Of a stretch of DNA of 64,000 bases, positions 20,244-32,090 are shown in pieces. Position 1 is the stretch's first letter. Each line of letters begins with the position of its first letter. Made by a program: the position numbers and the translations under genes. The notes under the pieces were generated by a model. That model was not told the DNA's origin. It did no database searches and saw only the letters and a list, made by a program, of their open reading frames with translations. Source of the DNA: Hexactinellida sp. DTS-2022 (Eukaryota; Porifera; Hexactinellida); assembly GCA_028753945.1 (NCBI GenBank), contig JAPNXP010000001.1:4330501-4394500 (forward strand), written 5' to 3'.

Positions 20244-22367
20244 CATAGCCTACTATATACAGGCCATTTCACTGCTTTGGACCAGGGATAAGATAAAGTC
20301 GGGTTTATTTTTCAACTGTAACCAATTACCTGATTAATAGTAAATTTAATACTTGACTCATTATATCAACTACACATATAAAAGTAGTATATATGGTCCA
20401 TAGTTGTCTCTCAACATAAATTCAAGCTCAAGTATATTAATACATGCAAACTAGATAATAGAATTATGAAAACTAAGCAAATATTTAGAAGAATTTCTTA
20501 GGAGTTTCTTCGGGGCAGGTAGTAGGAACAATATGGTTCTTTGCCTTGTTGCTGTTAAGTAACAATTGACTACTGTTGTTAAAATTTAAAGTAATAAATT
20601 GATTTTCCTTCTGTACTAAGCAATCTCTACACTCATTAACGAAGTCTTCGCACTATTCACTTTTCACTTTTCTGATAAAACCTATAGGTTGTCTGTATGA
20701 ATTCAGGAAAAACTTAAAAGAGTGGCCACACACACACACACATTATGTGGCTGCGAAAAAGATCATCTTCATGGGTTTCGAAGCTGCTGATAAACTCCAT
20801 AAACGAATCTCTATCTTTATGGCATAATCTTTCCTATTATACAAATTAAGAATATTTGACTGTTTAAGTGCCCTCTCATTTTCCAGGACTTGACGAACCA
20901 ATACATTGTAATTTTACATCTGTTTGTATAATCCAAAATGGTGTTCAATAAGATCAATTTGTATAAATGATGACAATACTTAGGTAATTCCACATTCGCC
21001 GGTCTATATTCTAAAAGTTTAGGCAGTGCAATACTTTAATGGTGAAAACTCTTGAAGGTTTGAACTGTTAATTTCCCTCGTGAACTGGCAAGCTTCCTCA
21101 GACTCTAACCAACGAGTAGACATTCAATAAAATGTGGCATCATTATGTATAAGTGGCAAATAATCTCGGTCCTTGAGACGAACTCCCTTCCAAGAGAGTT
21201 GATTAATCAATCAATGTCCATATATATCGGTTTTCAAACATACATCTGATTGAGAGATTCGCAAGGGTTCCACGATTATAACACTTTTAACTTGAAGAAA
21301 CTTGTCAATAGTAATAATCTTTTGGACTGAAATCACTACTGTATTTGATGTCAGATTGACAATATAAATGTGGCATCAAGGTGCCAAAAATCCATCCTTG
21401 GGGATCTTAATGTTAGATGATTTAGTGATTATGTCATCTAGTTTAGAGACACTGAATTTTCTCTGTTCTTCTTCGTACAAGTCAACACTGTTTCATTGCC
21501 TATAATATACAATAACATACAACATGTAAAAATACAAAACATTTATATTTAGCACAACTTGACATACTTGGATCCGTAAATCATGCTCCTTTTTGTCTCT
21601 ATCAAGCCGCTGATACTTGATAGTGTGATCATTAAGAAGATCAGGGCCACCAGGAAGGTTTTTAGGTACTGCGCCTTTCTTCAATGTAGCTTTTATTGGT
21701 CGTATCTTCTTCGTTTGGCCATCATGTCAAGATAAGTTTGTGTGTCAATGATATCATCAGGATCAAAGTGTTTAGCACAAACGAAAATGTTTTCAGTGTT
21801 GTAAGATCTAGCATATAATTACATAATTAAGTATGATTAATTAAAGAGCATCATTATATGTAGACGATTTACAGATAAGTTATTTCTTAATTAAAGTATG
21901 TAAGTGATGTTAAGCTTAAAAGGAAAACTGATAAAGTAATTAATTAATCTTGTCCAACTAGTAAAGATATACTCACCATCTCTATGCTGAAAAGTTTTCA
22001 TTTATCATTTATGTCTTGCGGCCCAGAAGGAATGTGAAATATTGCAACACCACTATGATCACTATAGTATCCATAGAACATCTGAGAACAGAACAGTTGG
22101 GCATGAGTCCAGGATATAAATAAAGTTAATAAACAAGGGGCTGGCATTATAAAGGCAAAGTATGATTGAATCAAAGAGAAATTGTAATTAGAATAGCTAA
22201 TATTTACATAGTCGAATCTCGTTAACTATATTTCTAAACCAGATTAGCATTAGTTTTAATCAAAATATTTATATTTACATTATGGGTATATAAGAAAATC
22301 CCCTTTATCTTATCCCTGGTCCAGGCGCATTTGGCTCAGTGAAATGGCCTGTATATAGTAGGCTATG
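20244..22367 (-). mobile_element. P-like DNA transposon, complete with 8-bp TSD
   Basis: A perfect 31-bp TIR begins CATAGCCTACTATATACAGG at both ends, continuing imperfectly with GGACCAGGGATAAGATAAAG. The perfect 8-bp TSD TCTATTTA lies at 20236-20243 and 22368-22375. A 31-bp TIR starting CAT with an 8-bp TSD is what the classic Drosophila P element shows. THAP-domain remains inside, on the minus strand, support the P superfamily. Confidence 0.85.
20480..22100 (-). pseudogene. THAP-containing P-like transposase, decayed
   Basis: Minus-strand pieces in order. About 22090-21975: SDHSGVAIFHIPSGPQD then NDK-stop-KLFSIEM, with TGA where THAP domains carry Trp, followed by a GTGAGT donor. About 21812-21720: NIFVCAKHFDPDDI, the C-x-x-H-F part of a THAP zinc finger. 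About 21700-21560: IRPIKATLKKGAVPKNLPGG, the basic tail that closes THAP domains. About 21000-20480: ENERALKQSNILNLYN and, at the end, CEDFVNECRDCLVQ with TTCPEETPKKFF. THAP binds transposon ends. Several stops and frameshifts show the gene is dead; the catalytic core is not readable. Confidence 0.65.
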
Positions 22368-22654
22368 TCTATTTAGTAAAAGTTAAACTCAAACCTTTCA
22401 TTCCACCTTATAAACTCTTCATTTCCAAACTTTTGATTAATTAATCAATTAGATTTCAGATTTGATACTCATAAACCCGAAAAAAGATATATTTGTAATT
22501 AGGAATAAATTTCGTATCAATGAATTTTTAACATGAATTAATGTATTAATTTACCGAGGATCATGAGCATATATTATTATGATTTAGTCTAAAAGTCTTT
22601 CTTTCTGAAATAACAAATTTGTCTATTCTAATTAAGGAATCAAGATTGTTGTAA

Positions 22655-23130
22655 ATTCACGCGAGGGCCGAAGGCTCGAGAATAAGATGTGAGAACTCGC
22701 GTATTGCGGTCGGTCAGCTTAAATATACTGCTTAGGGGGCCACTACATACTGTAAAGTAGAATCTGCTAAAGGTTACTCTATACACGGTCATTTGTACAT
22801 AGGCTAGCGGACAGCTATTATAATTCCTAAATGATTCCCGTAATATAATTAACCTGCGTATGAGGCCTTCGAACGCTACGTAACGCTTTGGAGGGGGGAG
22901 AAGGATTACGAATGTCACAGATCGAACTTTTTATTCCAAAATGGCAAAAAACGTTACGTAAGGAAAGGGATGTATAATTTTCGTTAAATTTCCGTTACAC
23001 TCCACAGTATCTAAATACAACAGGCAAAACATTTGAAAAGGTATTTGCCATGAATACAAGCGAGGGCCGCAGGCCCGAGTGCAAGTTGTAAGAACGCGCG
23101 TAGCGCGGACGAGCAGCTTGTGATAATAAA
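22655..23130. repeat. Two direct copies of a GC-rich 70-bp repeat
   Basis: GCGAGGGCCGAAGGCTCGAG (22672) and GCGAGGGCCGCAGGCCCGAG (23063) are each followed by similar sequence ending in a 'cggtcggtcagctt'/'cggacgagcagctt' motif. Local short palindromes (GCGCGTAGCGCG) could fold. They may be parts of a short dispersed repeat; no tRNA A or B box is convincing. Confidence 0.5.
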
Positions 23131-23199
23131 TACACGTTGTAAGAATTTTTTCTAGGTTCAACCTTCCAACGACCAGAATAATAAGCCAATAAAACCAAG

Positions 23200-23842
23200 T
23201 AGTGACGCTACAAGCGGTCAGGCCAGACAGACAATGGCCTGACGACTTTAAAATCATATATAGGTACTGAAGCTATAGCCCGACCACTGACTGCTTCCGG
23301 AGTCCCTGTCATGGCATTTCTCAAAGTAATCTGATAAATTCAATGAATGGCGAGTCAGACTAGTTAACTCGAGTCATGTATTTTTGTCAAGTCGTTGGTA
23401 CCATTAGATACCACATCATCAAACACAGGGCGTGGCTCCAGGTACTATTTATGGAGGAGATAGATGTCAAAGGTCATCTACTAGCTAAAAGTATGGAGGT
23501 TTCGGTTATGTGAAAGGAAAGAGAACGTTCTTCGTGAGATTTGTGATTTTGCTCTTCCAGACATATGAAGCAAGGTATGCGCGGCATTGGCAGATTCTGA
23601 ACCTCGAAATTATTTCCTTCTACTCAAGGCATCAATGATATGGTGACAATAACAAAAAAAGTATAGTAGTAGCAACTTCTGCAAAGTTTACACAAAACAT
23701 TTCCGGCCGTATACCCACTAAATTACTTACAGTAAATCTAAGAAAGTAAATTAACTAAAAATTATCAGAAAACTAAGTAAATAAACTTACTAAGTAACCT
23801 GACTACATATAAAACCTTTTGTGAAAATGAAAATGTTGAAAG
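23200..23842. other. No recognisable feature
   Basis: Part of PFK intron 1 between the paired GC-rich repeats and the hAT. Unique sequence with no coding frame, RNA gene or repeat that I can support. Confidence 0.4.
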
Positions 23843-23850
23843 GTAAAAAC

Positions 23851-24290
23851 CAAGGTTGAAACCGCTCGAACCGAATATCAGTATTCATGAATAGTTTCCC
23901 TGCCGAAAACTGATACTGATATTCGGTTGCTTCAACCGAATACTGATAATGATAATATTTGGTTACGTCAACCAAATACGAATACTGATGATATTCGGTT
24001 GGTAGAACGAATACTAATACCGATAATCTTCGGTTGCCCTAACCGAATACGAATACACGTAATTAGAATATTCGGATGGGAAAACTAATATGAATACTGA
24101 TCATATTCGCTCGGGAGACCGAATACCGAAAAATGATATTCGTTTGGGCAACCGAATACCGAATAATGATATTCGGTCGGGCAACCGAATACCGAATAAT
24201 GATATCAGGTTGGCAACCGAATATCAACTTTAACTATTCGCGAATAATATTCGGTTCAACCAAATATATCAGTATTCGGTTGCAACCTTG
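23851..24290. mobile_element. Non-autonomous hAT-type element
   Basis: TIRs CAAGGTTGAAACCG and CAAGGTTGCAACCG (complement), with the perfect 8-bp TSD GTAAAAAC at 23843-23850 and 24291-24298. The interior is a degenerate tandem of 'accgaatactgataatgatattcggttg'-type units in both orientations. It lies 61 bp inside PFK intron 1 from the exon 1 donor. Confidence 0.9.
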
Positions 24291-24351
24291 GTAAAAACCA
24301 ATATTGACAATTCAAGCAATACTACAAATTCCCACTTATTGGAAAACTCAC

Positions 24352-24780
24352 CTGCTTTAAATAATGAAAGTGTTCAAGGAATTCTTCAGAAAGAATAGAA
24401 GCACCTGAGAGACTACCATCACCACCAATAACACATAAATACTGAATTTCATGAGATAATAGATTCTTAACAGCACATCTTCGACCATCTTTGTGCATAA
24501 ATTCTTTGCATCTGGCAGTTCCCAACATGGTTCCTCCTTCTTGTATAATTCCAGATACATCCTCCCAAGTAAGACGTTTAATCATGTCTCCTCCTTGAAT
24601 AAGACCTGAGAATCCTTCATAAACTCCGAAAACTTCGATTCCACGGAAAATTGCAACACGAGTGATTGCCCTAATAGCTGCATTCATTCCCTGAGCGTCT
24701 CCACCACTGGTCAATAAGGCCAATCTTTTTGTTTTTTCAGTAATTGAAACATGAGGAATTGAATCAGGTATACTAGCCAT
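24352..24780 (-). CDS. 6-phosphofructokinase, coding exon 1
   Basis: N-terminal catalytic exon of ATP-dependent phosphofructokinase; 429 bp, 143 codons, ending CAG|GTGAGT in phase 0. The ATG at 24778-24780 is chosen because it opens the only frame and gives the short leader usual in animal PFKs. Visible motifs: LALLTSGGDAQGMNAAIRA (nucleotide loop near residue 20), GVYEGFSGLIQGG, GGTMLGTARCKEF, and IGGDGSLSGA (GGDGS ATP-binding loop near residue 118). No damage is seen. The promoter should lie just right of 24780, but I recognise no core element there. Confidence 0.95.
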
Positions 24781-25255
24781 ATATACATATAAAGAGTAAA
24801 CTCCACCTAAAAGAGAGTAAAATGCAAAACATTATTAATAAAGTAGTCCACAAAATATGGAGCTACAATTAAAGAAGATACAATATTGGATTTATCTTTA
24901 TTGTTGAAAATTGCAAAATTCTTGTTTAAGCATACCCAACTATAGTTTGATATACTATCTATCCAATTCCGAAAGAAAAATTGGAATCGGACATTTTTTC
25001 TACCTTTTTGACGTCACTAAAGGTCAAAGTCGCTGTCATTTTGTACAAAAAATCCCACACAAATTTCCGAAAAGTGACCTTTGTATAGCTCGCATATCTC
25101 AAAAAGTATAAGTCGGAGAGAAAGAAACTATCCCTCAAAAATGATCCTTATCAGTAGTTGTTAAAAGTTTGCAGTGTCGATTTTCAACTTTAATACAAGC
25201 CTGGGATCCCCTGGCTCAGGAAAAGTTACATTCGCTCGTTAGTTTATTCCAATAA
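24781..25255. other. PFK upstream region, nothing else recognised
   Basis: AT-rich sequence 5' of the PFK start codon. It may contain 5' UTR and promoter, but no TATA box or other site can be assigned with confidence. The plus ORF at 24911-25111 has no recognisable motif. Confidence 0.4.
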
Positions 25256-25836
25256 ACCCTTACATGTTACCTATTATTTAAGACAAAGTTTGACTCTCTA
25301 GCTAAAATACTTTCCAAGTTACAGCAAGGTATGTGAATATGGAACTAATTGGAGTGCTATTATTATCTAACACTAATTGAGATTTTACTATAAACAAAGT
25401 TCTAAAGGAAATTTGGGTAGTTATCAATGCGATGTTAATGCCTATATAGTTAGTACTAACTACAAGCATGGGGGCGATGAACGGCATTTTTTAATCCAGT
25501 GTTTACTTTCAATATTGTGGCAATGACTATTCGGAGTTTTCTTGAATGCAGAAAATTCCGACTAGTCATCGCTTCAGTATTGAAAGTAAACATCATATCA
25601 AAAAATGCCGTTCATCGCCCCCATGCTCGTAGTTAGTACTAACTATATAGGCATTAACATCGCATTGATAACTACCCAAATTTCTTTTAGAACTTTGTTT
25701 ACAGTAAAATCTCAATTAGTGTTACATAATAATAGCACGTCATTTAGTTCCATATTCACATACCTTGCTGTAACTTGAAAAGTAATATAGCTAGAGAGTC
25801 AAACTTTGTCTTTGAATGATTGCTAATATACAGGGG
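25256..25836. repeat. Foldback element (near-perfect inverted arms)
   Basis: Arms of about 270-280 bp mirror each other around 25540. Shared words include 'gacaaagtttgactctctagct', 'gtatgtgaatatggaact', 'gttagtactaacta' and 'aatgccgttcatcgccccc'. The loop is only about ten bases. The TSD is not clear. The minus ORF at 25302-25487 falls in one arm and is likely spurious. Confidence 0.8.
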
Positions 25837-26027
25837 TATAATATATAAGAGTAAGTAAGTGAAAATTGCAGAGGAACCCAGGCCTTAATACAAACTTATA
25901 GAGTTAATAATTATATAATGCCAAAATACTGATAAAATCGAGTGATTATTTGAAAATCTATATATAAAAAAGAATAGAATCGATATCCAAAATTCTGTGT
26001 GGCGAAATCCCTTGTACTAATGTAGTA

Positions 26028-26205
26028 CAGTCGAAATCGGGTTTTTTTGCCACGGGTTTTTTTGCTTATTGGGTTTTTTTGCCTCCTTTTGTCGTGCAAA
26101 AATGTGATATCTTAATGTGTTTTCCATCGGGTTTTTTTGCTTATTGGGTTTTTTTGCCTCCTTTTGTCGTGCATTTTGGGGGGCAAAAAAACCCGATTTC
26201 GACTG
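26028..26205. mobile_element. Pogo-type MITE (178 bp)
   Basis: Perfect TIR of about 24 bp starting CAGTCGAAATCGGGTTTTTT, with TA at 26026-26027 and 26206-26207. The middle holds two direct copies of a GGGTTTTTTTGCTTATTGGG-containing unit. Confidence 0.9.
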
Positions 26206-26584
26206 TAGAGTTAAAATTGCACTATAATAGAACTTGCGCCAAACAGAGTAAATAGCTAGAATTTTTATTGACTAGTATGGATTCACTATTACGCTATTTT
26301 AACTTATAAATTCCAGCTGGCTTCTATTTAATTCTAGTATTACTATACAATGGATTAAATTAAATAATATAATATAAGGAATTTGTTGACTTAATTCAAC
26401 TCAACCGTGGATAACATTGCTAAAAAAATTAACTAATAATATAATTTATTATCAATACATAATGAATGAATGGCATTAAACTCAAGATGGTTTAAGATAG
26501 AGACAAACTTCAAATTTATCTACCGTTCCTTGTGACTCCGACCAATTAACAAATGGTTCTTCACACATTAGGCGTTGATGACTT

Positions 26585-27285
26585 GGCGAAAAAAATCCAA
26601 AATTGCATCCTGTGCCGACAGCATGTTCCTTTGGAGGCACTATCAATAAACCACCAACAAAATACACTCCCTGGCCAAAAGTATTTAAACAAGAGGTATT
26701 TTAATGCAGACACATTATTCTTCTAGCAGGATGTTGAAGGCTATTTAAAATATTCTAAAATGACTTTACATTTAGTGCTATATTTATAAATTAAAAAAAA
26801 ATTGATTTTAGGACATTTTCAAAAAATATCCATCAAGTGGCATAGTGTCGTTGCCACGTGCCACTTGTGGCGCAAGTGGCATAATTGGGAATGAGGCTGT
26901 ATATCAGTATAAAATGATCGTTATGATTAGATATTTAGCACATAGAGTAATTCGATTGTGAGGAATTCAAATCCGAAATCAGAATTTGTATATTTTAATT
27001 GCCTCATAATTATCCGAAATTAAATATTTAATTGGCTCATTATATAGTTAATGAGTTTATCACCTCTATATAAATTTAAATTAAAAATAATTGCTATATT
27101 CTTATACTTAACATATCGTTTCATATAAATAGTATTGTAGAAGCACCCAAAAACGTTTTCACGTAGCTAGGAACACTGACTGTTACTAAAATAATTATTG
27201 GTGTACGATACTTTTGGCCAGGCAGTGTATAGTGCCACCAAAGGAACATGCGTCGGCACAGGCTGCAATTTTAGATTTTTATTTT
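26585..27285. repeat. Family A MITE copy split by a Tc1-type insertion
   Basis: The left half 26585-26664 and right half 27228-27285 form the family A inverted repeat (AATTGCATCCTGTGCCGAC … GTCGGCACAGGCTGCAATT). The copy at 55432-55545 shows the same site without the insertion (…ccaaaaTAtagtgc…). Confidence 0.8.
26665..27227. mobile_element. Tc1/mariner-type non-autonomous element
   Basis: The ends are CACTCCCTGGCCAAAAGTAT and CACTGCCTGGCCAAAAGTAT (complement), with TA duplications at 26663-26664 and 27228-27229. Confirmed by the empty site in the related copy near 55500. No transposase is present. The middle (26720-27180) is AT-rich with a 'gccacttgtggcgcaagtggca' palindromic patch. Confidence 0.9.
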
Positions 27286-27292
27286 TATTTTT

Positions 27293-27960
27293 ATTTCTTC
27301 GTAGCAGGTGCCCTGGCCACACCTATATACATAGAGGGCTGAAACTTGGCATGTAGGTTCGGAGTCGACGTCTAACTTGCACCTGGGGTTACGATTTTTT
27401 ATTAACATTTATAAACAAATTTTGGACACATCTTTAATACCTTTCAAAATTTGTCTGGTCCATAACTCAAAATATGTTTTACTAAACCCCAAAATTTTAT
27501 TTCATATTTGGATTCATCTTAAAAATTCTGCGTCTGATGGGAGGAGAAATTTTTTTTTAATGGGTTTAATTTCTGCCATAAATGGGGGTTGAAATTTCTT
27601 TGTTTACTCACACTTCAATTTCTGTAAAAGTATTAAATCTAATTCAATTGTTTCAACTTGTAATAATTATATTGATTTAACTTGTTAAATCCGACTCTAT
27701 TGATTCAACTTGCGATAATTATATTGATTTAACTTATAAATTGCAGCTGGCTTCTATTTAATTCTAGCATTACTATTCAATGAATTAAATTAAATAGATT
27801 ATTATAAGGAATTTTGTGGCGCTAATAATATAATTTATTATCAATACATAATGAATGAATGGCATTAAACTCTAGATGGTTTATGATAGAAACAAACTTC
27901 AAATTTATCTACATTTCCTTGTGACTCGGACAAATTAACAAATGGTTCTTGACACCCTGA
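27293..27960 (+). repeat. Family B dispersed repeat, copy 2
   Basis: Contains the family B landmarks 'gggctgaaacttggcatgta', 'cacctggggttacgattttttatt' (the empty site for the insertion in copy 3), 'ttgtctggtccataactc' and 'gcagctggcttctatttaattc', then family A flank sequence to about 27960. A further piece of the same tail lies at 26300-26480. Confidence 0.7.
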
Positions 27961-27963
27961 GCA

Positions 27964-28365
27964 GTGCTGCCAACCTAAAATATCCCGAAAAGTGGGACCT
28001 GTGGCGGGAGTTTCATCTAAAAGCGGGAGGTTGATACTTTAAAAGCGGGAGATCAGTATTTTAGTTAAATTAGCATGAATACCTGAATAAAATGCATTAT
28101 AAAAACATTTCTCTACCTATCAATTAGTATCTACCCTCTCATATTGAAATATAAGGTAGCAATGAGCATTTTTTTATTATTATAAAATATTTAAATAAAT
28201 ATTTTATTTAAATATTAAATATTTATTTAAATATTTAAATTAATATTTAAATATTAATATTTATTTAAAATATTAATATTTAAATATCAATATTTTAAAA
28301 ATAAAAATATTAATATTTAAATAAAACTATATTTTGATTGTGGTTGATAAACCACAATCAAAATA
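27964..28365. repeat. hAT-like end and AT-rich low-complexity stretch
   Basis: CAGTGCTGCCAACC at 27968 followed by CCCGAAAAGTGGGA and 'aaaagcgggag' words matches the end type of the hATs at 10120 and 56029; the other end is not found. The stretch 28150-28330 is nearly pure A/T built of AAATATTTA words. A hairpin (CTATATTTTGATTGTGGTT and complement, 28327-28368) closes it. Confidence 0.5.
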
Positions 28366-31300
28366 TAGTGCCACCAAAGGAACATGCGTCGGCACAGGCT
28401 GCAATTTTGGATTTATTTATTTATTTAATATTTCGCTTTATATTTACTTAATTAATTAGAAATGACATCAATTGAGATTGAAATTAATTCAGGGCCTGGA
28501 TCAACAACAGAGGAAATTTGTTCTATGGAATTAGAGGAACGTTCCCAACCAGATGTTATTATATTCTTTCCTCAAACGATGCAACATACCCCTTTATCGT
28601 CTCAAGTTGTACCTCTAAATGACCTTGATTGGTCTAGCCAGTGTTCTGATGTACCAATGACCCCTGAGAAGGGTATCTCTACCCCTAAGTCTCGGAAGAG
28701 AAAAGGGTACAGGGCTAGAAAAGATAGAAATCGAGATGCTATGAAGAAGAGACGAACTGATGACTCGGAGTTGTGTAAAACTGAGAATGAGGCTCGTCTT
28801 AAGAGTTTCAATCAAGATTGTGAGGATCCCGATTTTCTATCTCAGCACAAAGAAAATCAATTACGAGGCATCACAAAGAGATTGAAGGATCCTGAGAAGC
28901 GTGCTGTGCATAATAATGCTGTGGCCGAGAGGTTGAAGGATCCTGAAAAGCGTTCTGTGCATAATAACGCTGTATCAGATAGATTGAAGGATCCTGGTGT
29001 GCGTAAAAAGCACAACAAACATGTTCTGGAGAAATATAGAACTAATAGAGAGGAGGTTAACTCTGCTATTCAAATTGACTGATTACTATTTGAGAATAGA
29101 ATTTCAGCAAAGAGGGTCACCACATGTGCATTCATTACTTTGGGTACAAGATTGACCTAAGTATGGCCACAATCAGTTACCTGAAGTAATAGAATTTATT
29201 GATCGTACTATATATCTCATGTAAATTGCCAGATGAGACTAGTATAATAACTGAGGATGATATTTAGTTACAGCGACATAAGCACACAAATACGTGTTAT
29301 AAGAAAAAGTCGTTTCGGCGATGTAGGTTTGGTATTCCGTACCCTCCAATGGTATCAACTAAGATTCTAGAACCATTGGAGTTTGATGCCAGTACGGCTA
29401 CCAAAGAGGAGATAGCAGCTAACGCAGGTCTTAAGGAGACGGCTAAGAAAAATATACTCTCATTGATACCTATGTAAGAGCGATACTGAATTAAGTAGTA
29501 TAACGATACAGGATTTCTTTAATGAACTCTATGTTACCGAAGAGCAATACATAACTGCGTTGAGATCTTGTATTAATAGACCGACTATATTTCTGAAACG
29601 AAATTTGAATGAGATACGAATCAATGCTCATAATAATACTATTTTGCATCTCTGGAAAGCTAATATGGATCTCCAATTCATATTAGACCCATATGCTTGT
29701 GCTGTTTACGTTATTTCGTATATCGGAAAGTCCCAACGTGGGATGTCTAAGTTATTGAGAGATGCTTTAATGCATCTGAAAGCAGGCGATACCACTATCA
29801 AAGAGAGACTGAGTGGAATAGCATACAAATTTCAGAGCTGTAGCGAGGTATCAGCTCAGGAGGTTTCTTATCATCTCCTCAGTCTCCCTCTCTCTAAGTG
29901 TAGCAGAGCAAGTGTCTATATTAACACCCGCTAATAAACGGGTTAGGATACTCAAGTCCAAACCCGTTCTAATGGGTATGGAGTAGGATTCTGTAGATAT
30001 ACTTCTGTCAGGTTTAATTGAGCACTACATGCAACGACCTGATGAGTTAGAGGAAACATGGCTAGCTGAGTTTGCAGCATGGTATGAATTCCAATCTAGT
30101 AAGAGGATATGTAAAACTAATCCCGACTGAGATGAGGAAAATTTGGAAGACGATGCAGCTTCCCTGGTCGATAATTCGAGACTATTTCCTCTCAAAGATA
30201 CAGGTTTTATGAGACTTCGTCGTAAAGCTAAAATTATCCGATTTAGAAGGTATAATATTATACAGGACGAAGTTAACTTTTATAGAGAACAGTTAATGCT
30301 GTTTGCACCATGGAGAACGGACTCTAGTGATGCTGACAATATCGACTTTAAGTCTATGTATGCTACTCATCTTACATTGATTACTCAGAATAGGGAATTG
30401 TTTGAAAGCAGAGACCAATCCTCAATTGACGAGGCTATTAATATCCTCGAGGACTTGAACCCTGATGAACTAAACTTTGATGGGATTGCTATTGAGGAAA
30501 TAATGAACAATGAGGGTGCAGTGGTTATTGAGGATACTGACTTCCAGGTTGACAATCCAGGGAACGACAATCCCTGGACTGTAGATCCCAATAGTGACCC
30601 CGGAACAAAATCTGTAGGAGGATTCTTCACTATTCCTAACATGAATACTGAGGAGGTATTCCTTGAGATGTGTCGCAGCTTGAACAAGGTTCAGCGTACT
30701 GTATTCCTCCACACTCTGCACTACTTTAAGACTATGAAGCAGCTGCCTATGTATCTCTATATAGGAGGAGGTGCTGGTGTTGGTAAGAGTACTGTGATAC
30801 GAGTCTTATACGAAGGTTTGGTAAGATTTATGAATTCACTACTTGGCACTAAGCCTGATGCTATTAAGGTACTGCTAACAGCTCCTACAGGTAAAGCTGC
30901 TTTTAATATCCGTGGTATGACACTACATTCTGCATTTGCTTTACCTGTAACGGAGTTTAGCGGCGAAACGCCCAACTTATCTTCTGATGTTTGTAATACA
31001 TTAAGAAGTAAGCTAAGCTGTTTGAAAGTTATCATAATAGATGAAATATCCATGGTTAGTAGTAAAATTTTGACTCAGGTTAATAACCGACTAAAAGCCA
31101 TTATGGATAATTCACTGGACTTTGGTGGTGTCTCCATCATCTGTGTTGGAGATTTCCATCAGTTACGTCCGGTTAAGGATAGCTATGTATTTCAAATTCC
31201 AATCTCTAGTCTAGTGCCAGTAATTACGACGGACTGGTTGGTCCGTACCTTTGGGAAAAATTCTCATTTATAGAACTGACGGAAATAATGAGACAAAAAG

Positions 31301-32090
31301 ATGATCAGAAGTTTGCATTAGCATTAAACAATTTCGCTAACTGTTGTTTAACTGAGGGTGATATACATCTATTTACCAGTAGAATTATTGTGAAAGATTC
31401 TTGTGAGAATCTTCCTATTAAATCTATCCATCTGTTTAGTACAAACGCCAGTGTTAATGCTCATAACGAGATTGTTCTCAATGCATTGACCACTGAAGGT
31501 TTAGATTTTTAGCTATTGATTCTTTGGTAGGAGACAATGCTGGAGCTATTACTGACAAGCTGAGTAACCTTATTAAACACCTAAAGGTATGTGACACCCA
31601 GGGACTACCCTATGAGCTCTTCTTGAAGCTGGGCGCTAGATACCTCATGACAGTGAATAACGATATACAAGATGGTCTGGTTAATGGAGCTACTGGCCTC
31701 TTGAAGAAACTGGAATATGGAACCAAGAGCGATTCTCTGGAACGAGTTCCCTGTATCCTCTGAATGGAGTTTGACGATCCTACTGTAGTAAAGGGCAAAC
31801 GAGCAAAGTTTCAACATCGTTATCTTAGAGATAATGCAATTCCAAGGAACTGGACTCCTATTGGATTGGAAACACGACGTTTCCAGAGAGGGAAAGGTGT
31901 GAGTTCCTAACTTCCTATAAGATAGTTAGGAAGCAGTTTCCTTTCATTGTAGCCGAAGCTCTTACAATTCATAAGAGTCAAGGTGATACTAATGATTGTG
32001 TTGTAGTCCATATAGAATTACGTATGCTACGTAATGCGTTATACACCGCGCTCAGTAGGGCAAAATCTGCATCTGGTCTGTTTGTAGTGG

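Larger units (their letters stand above)
18142..24351 (-). other. PFK intron 1 (6.2 kb), transposon-filled
   Basis: Bounded by the donor CAG|GTGAGT at 24351 and the acceptor TTATAG at 18142. It contains a foldback element (about 19115-19910), a complete P-like element (20244-22367), paired GC-rich repeats (22655-23130) and a hAT (23851-24290). The stretches 18200-19100 and 22380-22640 show nothing else recognisable. Confidence 0.85.

Noticed and set aside
20728..20742. CA dinucleotide run as a regulatory site
   Set aside because: An ordinary short microsatellite inside the P-like element.
979..22100. TGA read as Trp (alternative genetic code)
   Set aside because: TGA replaces conserved Trp in two dead transposases, but PFK uses TGG for Trp, other TGAs do not fall at Trp, and these genes also contain TAA, TAG and frameshifts.
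22655..23130. tRNA-derived SINE
   Set aside because: No convincing A or B box and no poly-A or simple-repeat tail.
22640..23257. Minus ORFs of 67-108 codons
   Set aside because: They overlap the duplicated GC-rich repeat and show no motif or splice context.
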